A stretch of 6,835 nucleotides of DNA from DAOTVC01 sp034437215 (GTDB taxonomy: Bacteria; Chloroflexota; Anaerolineae; B4-G1; SLSP01), in assembly GCA_034437215.1 (NCBI GenBank), contig DAOTVC010000131.1:1-6835 (forward strand), given 5' to 3'. The notes below the pieces were generated by a model. It worked only from the letters and a program-made list of their open reading frames with translations, was not told the origin of the DNA and made no database searches. The position numbers and the translations under genes are program-made. This document shows, piece by piece, positions 5,523 through 6,835 of the stretch (position 1 is its first letter; the number at the start of each line of letters is the position of its first letter).

Positions 5523-6698
5523 GTGAGCGGACCGTACGAGTCGTGGATGTTGATGCCGGAGCAGAAGCGCAAGCGCATCGGCTTGGTGGTCTTGACCTTC
5601 AGTCTGTTGTTGTGGATCCTCTGGTCGGCGCGGGCAGTCCTGTGGCCCTTCGCCCTCGGCCTGGGGATGGCCTACATCCTCGCTCCCTTCGTGCGGGGGA
5701 TCGTCAGAGGGCTGGAGTGGGTGGCGCGGAAGAGTTCCATCGACTTCCTGACGAAGATCGCCCGCCCCTTCGCCATCGTGGTCTCCTACCTGGTGCTCAT
5801 CGGCCTCCTGGTGGGCTTCTTCGCCCTCGTCGTGCCCCTGGTGGTGGAGCAGTCCAAGGCTCTCTGGGAACAGCGGGACAGCATCTGGGAGTTCGTCTCC
5901 CGTGTTGGCGAAGATCTCCTCGCCCAGTTCCAGCTGCTGCCCGCTCGGGTCCAGCAGCAGGTGGAGGAGGCGCTGAACCGGCTGGGCACGACCATCACCG
6001 ACGTCTTCACCCAGGCTCTGGAGAGCACGGCGAGCGCCATCTCCTACACCGTCAGCCTCGTGATCGCCATCGCCGTCATCCCCTTCTGGACCTTCTATCT
6101 GCTGAAGGATTCGACGGCGCTGGGGAAGGCGCTCATGTGCTCCATGCCGGACGTCCTCAGGGACGACGTGCGCGCCGTGGGCGCGCTCGTCGACCGGGAT
6201 TTGGGCGGCTTCCTGCGGGGGCAGCTGCTGATGATGCTCGCCGTCGGGCTGATGTCGACCGCCGGCTACAGCATCGTGGGGCTCAACTTCGCCGTCCTGC
6301 TGGGGCTGATCGCCGGGCTCCTGGAGTTCATCCCCAACCTCGGTCCCCTCCTGGGCGCCATTCCCGCGGTTCTGGTCGCCCTCACCATCAACCCGGTGAT
6401 GGCCCTCTGGACGGCGCTGGTCGCCTTTATCGTCCAGCAGATCGAGAATCTGGTCCTGGCGCCGCGGGTGCTGGGCGAGAGCGTGCAGCTCCACCCGGTG
6501 GTCATCATGGTCGTTCTGGTCATCGGCAGCGAGATCGCCGGGCTGGTGGGGCTCTTCCTCGCGCCCATCGTGACGGCCGTGCTGCGGGACCTCTTCCGCT
6601 ACTTCTACTTCCGCTTCTCGACCCACCTCCTCACGCCGGAGCAGGCGCTGGCCCGGGTCCTGAAGCGCGAAGACTTCTGCCTGAACATCGAGGATTAG
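5523..6698 (+). CDS. AI-2E family (PerM/YdiK-like) membrane transporter
   Basis: The 391-residue integral membrane protein matches the AI-2E transporter family (older name UPF0118) in length and pattern. Hydrophobic segments are visible at about 19-34, 36-55, 82-107, 173-194, 233-254, 257-290 (a likely pair), 293-308 and 322-355. Between segments 3 and 4 lies a long amphipathic, Gln/Glu-rich stretch (about 108-170), typical of the family. The family hallmarks are LLEFIPNLGPLLGAIPA (266-282) and the final hydrophobic stretch GLVGLFLAPIV (340-350), followed by RDLFRYFYFRF. Few members have known substrates; autoinducer-2 export and Na+/H+ antiport have been reported for individual proteins, so no substrate is claimed. 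The gene follows lepA closely and is probably on the same transcript. A short cytoplasmic tail ends at the TAG stop, and no terminator follows before the tRNA promoter. Confidence 0.92.
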   Translation: MSGPYESWMLMPEQKRKRIGLVVLTFSLLLWILWSARAVLWPFALGLGMAYILAPFVRGIVRGLEWVARKSSIDFLTKIARPFAIVVSYLVLIGLLVGFFALVVPLVVEQSKALWEQRDSIWEFVSRVGEDLLAQFQLLPARVQQQVEEALNRLGTTITDVFTQALESTASAISYTVSLVIAIAVIPFWTFYLLKDSTALGKALMCSMPDVLRDDVRAVGALVDRDLGGFLRGQLLMMLAVGLMSTAGYSIVGLNFAVLLGLIAGLLEFIPNLGPLLGAIPAVLVALTINPVMALWTALVAFIVQQIENLVLAPRVLGESVQLHPVVIMVVLVIGSEIAGLVGLFLAPIVTAVLRDLFRYFYFRFSTHLLTPEQALARVLKREDFCLNIED

Positions 6699-6719
6699 CC
6701 GCCGGAGGGGGGAAGGGGC

Positions 6720-6747
6720 TTGCAAAAAACTGCACTTGTTGTATAAT
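6720..6747 (+). promoter_or_regulatory. Promoter of the tRNA-Pro gene
   Basis: TTGCAA at 6720-6725 (four of six -35 bases) and a perfect TATAAT at 6742-6747 are separated by 16 bp. Transcription would start near 6754, about six bases before the tRNA, so the gene should be transcribed on its own. TTGCA (6720-6724) and TGCAA (6747-6751) also form a small inverted repeat around the promoter, probably by chance. Confidence 0.8.
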
Positions 6748-6759
6748 GCAAAGCGTGTT

Positions 6760-6834
6760 CGGGGCGTAGCGCAGTTTGGCTAGCGCGCTACAATGGGGTT
6801 GTAGAGGTCGACGGTTCAAATCCGTCCGCCCCGA
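6760..6834 (+). tRNA. tRNA-Pro (anticodon GGG)
   Basis: A full cloverleaf can be folded by hand. The acceptor CGGGGCG (6760-6766) pairs with CGCCCCG (6827-6833). The D-stem GCGC/GCGC (6769-6772 and 6783-6786) holds a GG-containing loop. The anticodon stem CTACA/TGTAG (6788-6792 and 6800-6804) encloses ATGGGGT, giving anticodon GGG at 6795-6797. A five-base variable loop is followed by the T-stem GACGG/CCGTC with loop TTCAAAT. C1-G72, discriminator A73 (6834) and G37 are the expected features of bacterial tRNA-Pro. It reads CCC (and CCU) codons, and CCC is frequent in the genes here. The window ends one base after A73 with a C, so whether CCA is encoded cannot be seen. Confidence 0.97.
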
Positions 6835-6835
6835 C

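Noticed and set aside
5322..6725. Long open frame on the minus strand (467 aa)
   Set aside because: It is antisense to the AI-2E family gene and the end of lepA, a shadow of GC-rich third positions. The peptide is His/Asp/Glu/Gln-rich with no domain, while the + strand has a recognisable membrane protein.

Overview
This is a 6.8 kb piece of a GC-rich bacterial chromosome. Every gene lies on the + strand: ordinary housekeeping genes separated by AT-richer, repeat-laden gaps. The bacterial rRNA-modification enzymes, a LepA-type GTPase, a Sec-type signal peptide, sigma70-like promoters and a tRNA-Pro with the bacterial C1-G72/A73 signature all indicate a bacterium. Gene style, GC content and short-period intergenic repeats would fit Chloroflexota or a similar GC-rich, often thermophilic lineage, but that is a guess and not a demonstrated assignment.

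Layout. 1-190: 3' end of a gene resembling the C-terminus of the SbcD nuclease. 191-600: non-coding, holding four copies (two direct, two inverted) of an element built on 9-bp CACGGAGA-like units. 600-1503: extended -10 promoter, a secreted lytic transglycosylase (SLT fold) and an intrinsic terminator. 1522-2469: RluD-like 23S rRNA pseudouridine synthase. 2470-2747: non-coding, with a terminator-like nested hairpin, two further hairpins and a degenerate 8-bp-period array, ending in a candidate promoter for tlyA. 2766-3560: TlyA-type rRNA 2'-O-methyltransferase. 3646-5457: LepA/EF4. 5523-6698: AI-2E (PerM/YdiK) family membrane protein. 6720-6747: tRNA promoter, then tRNA-Pro(GGG), which reaches the end of the window.

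Functionally, RluD, TlyA, LepA and tRNA-Pro all serve the ribosome. In the families where targets are known, RluD and TlyA both modify helix 69 of 23S rRNA. The transglycosylase acts on cell-wall peptidoglycan and the AI-2E protein sits in the membrane; their link to the ribosomal genes looks positional only.

I found no new enzymatic or defence system. The unusual content is in the gaps: three different short-period repeat families (9, 8 and 7 bp), one per gap, two of which run into the stop codons of the upstream genes. There is also a possible leaderless start for tlyA and a possible operator at the transglycosylase promoter.
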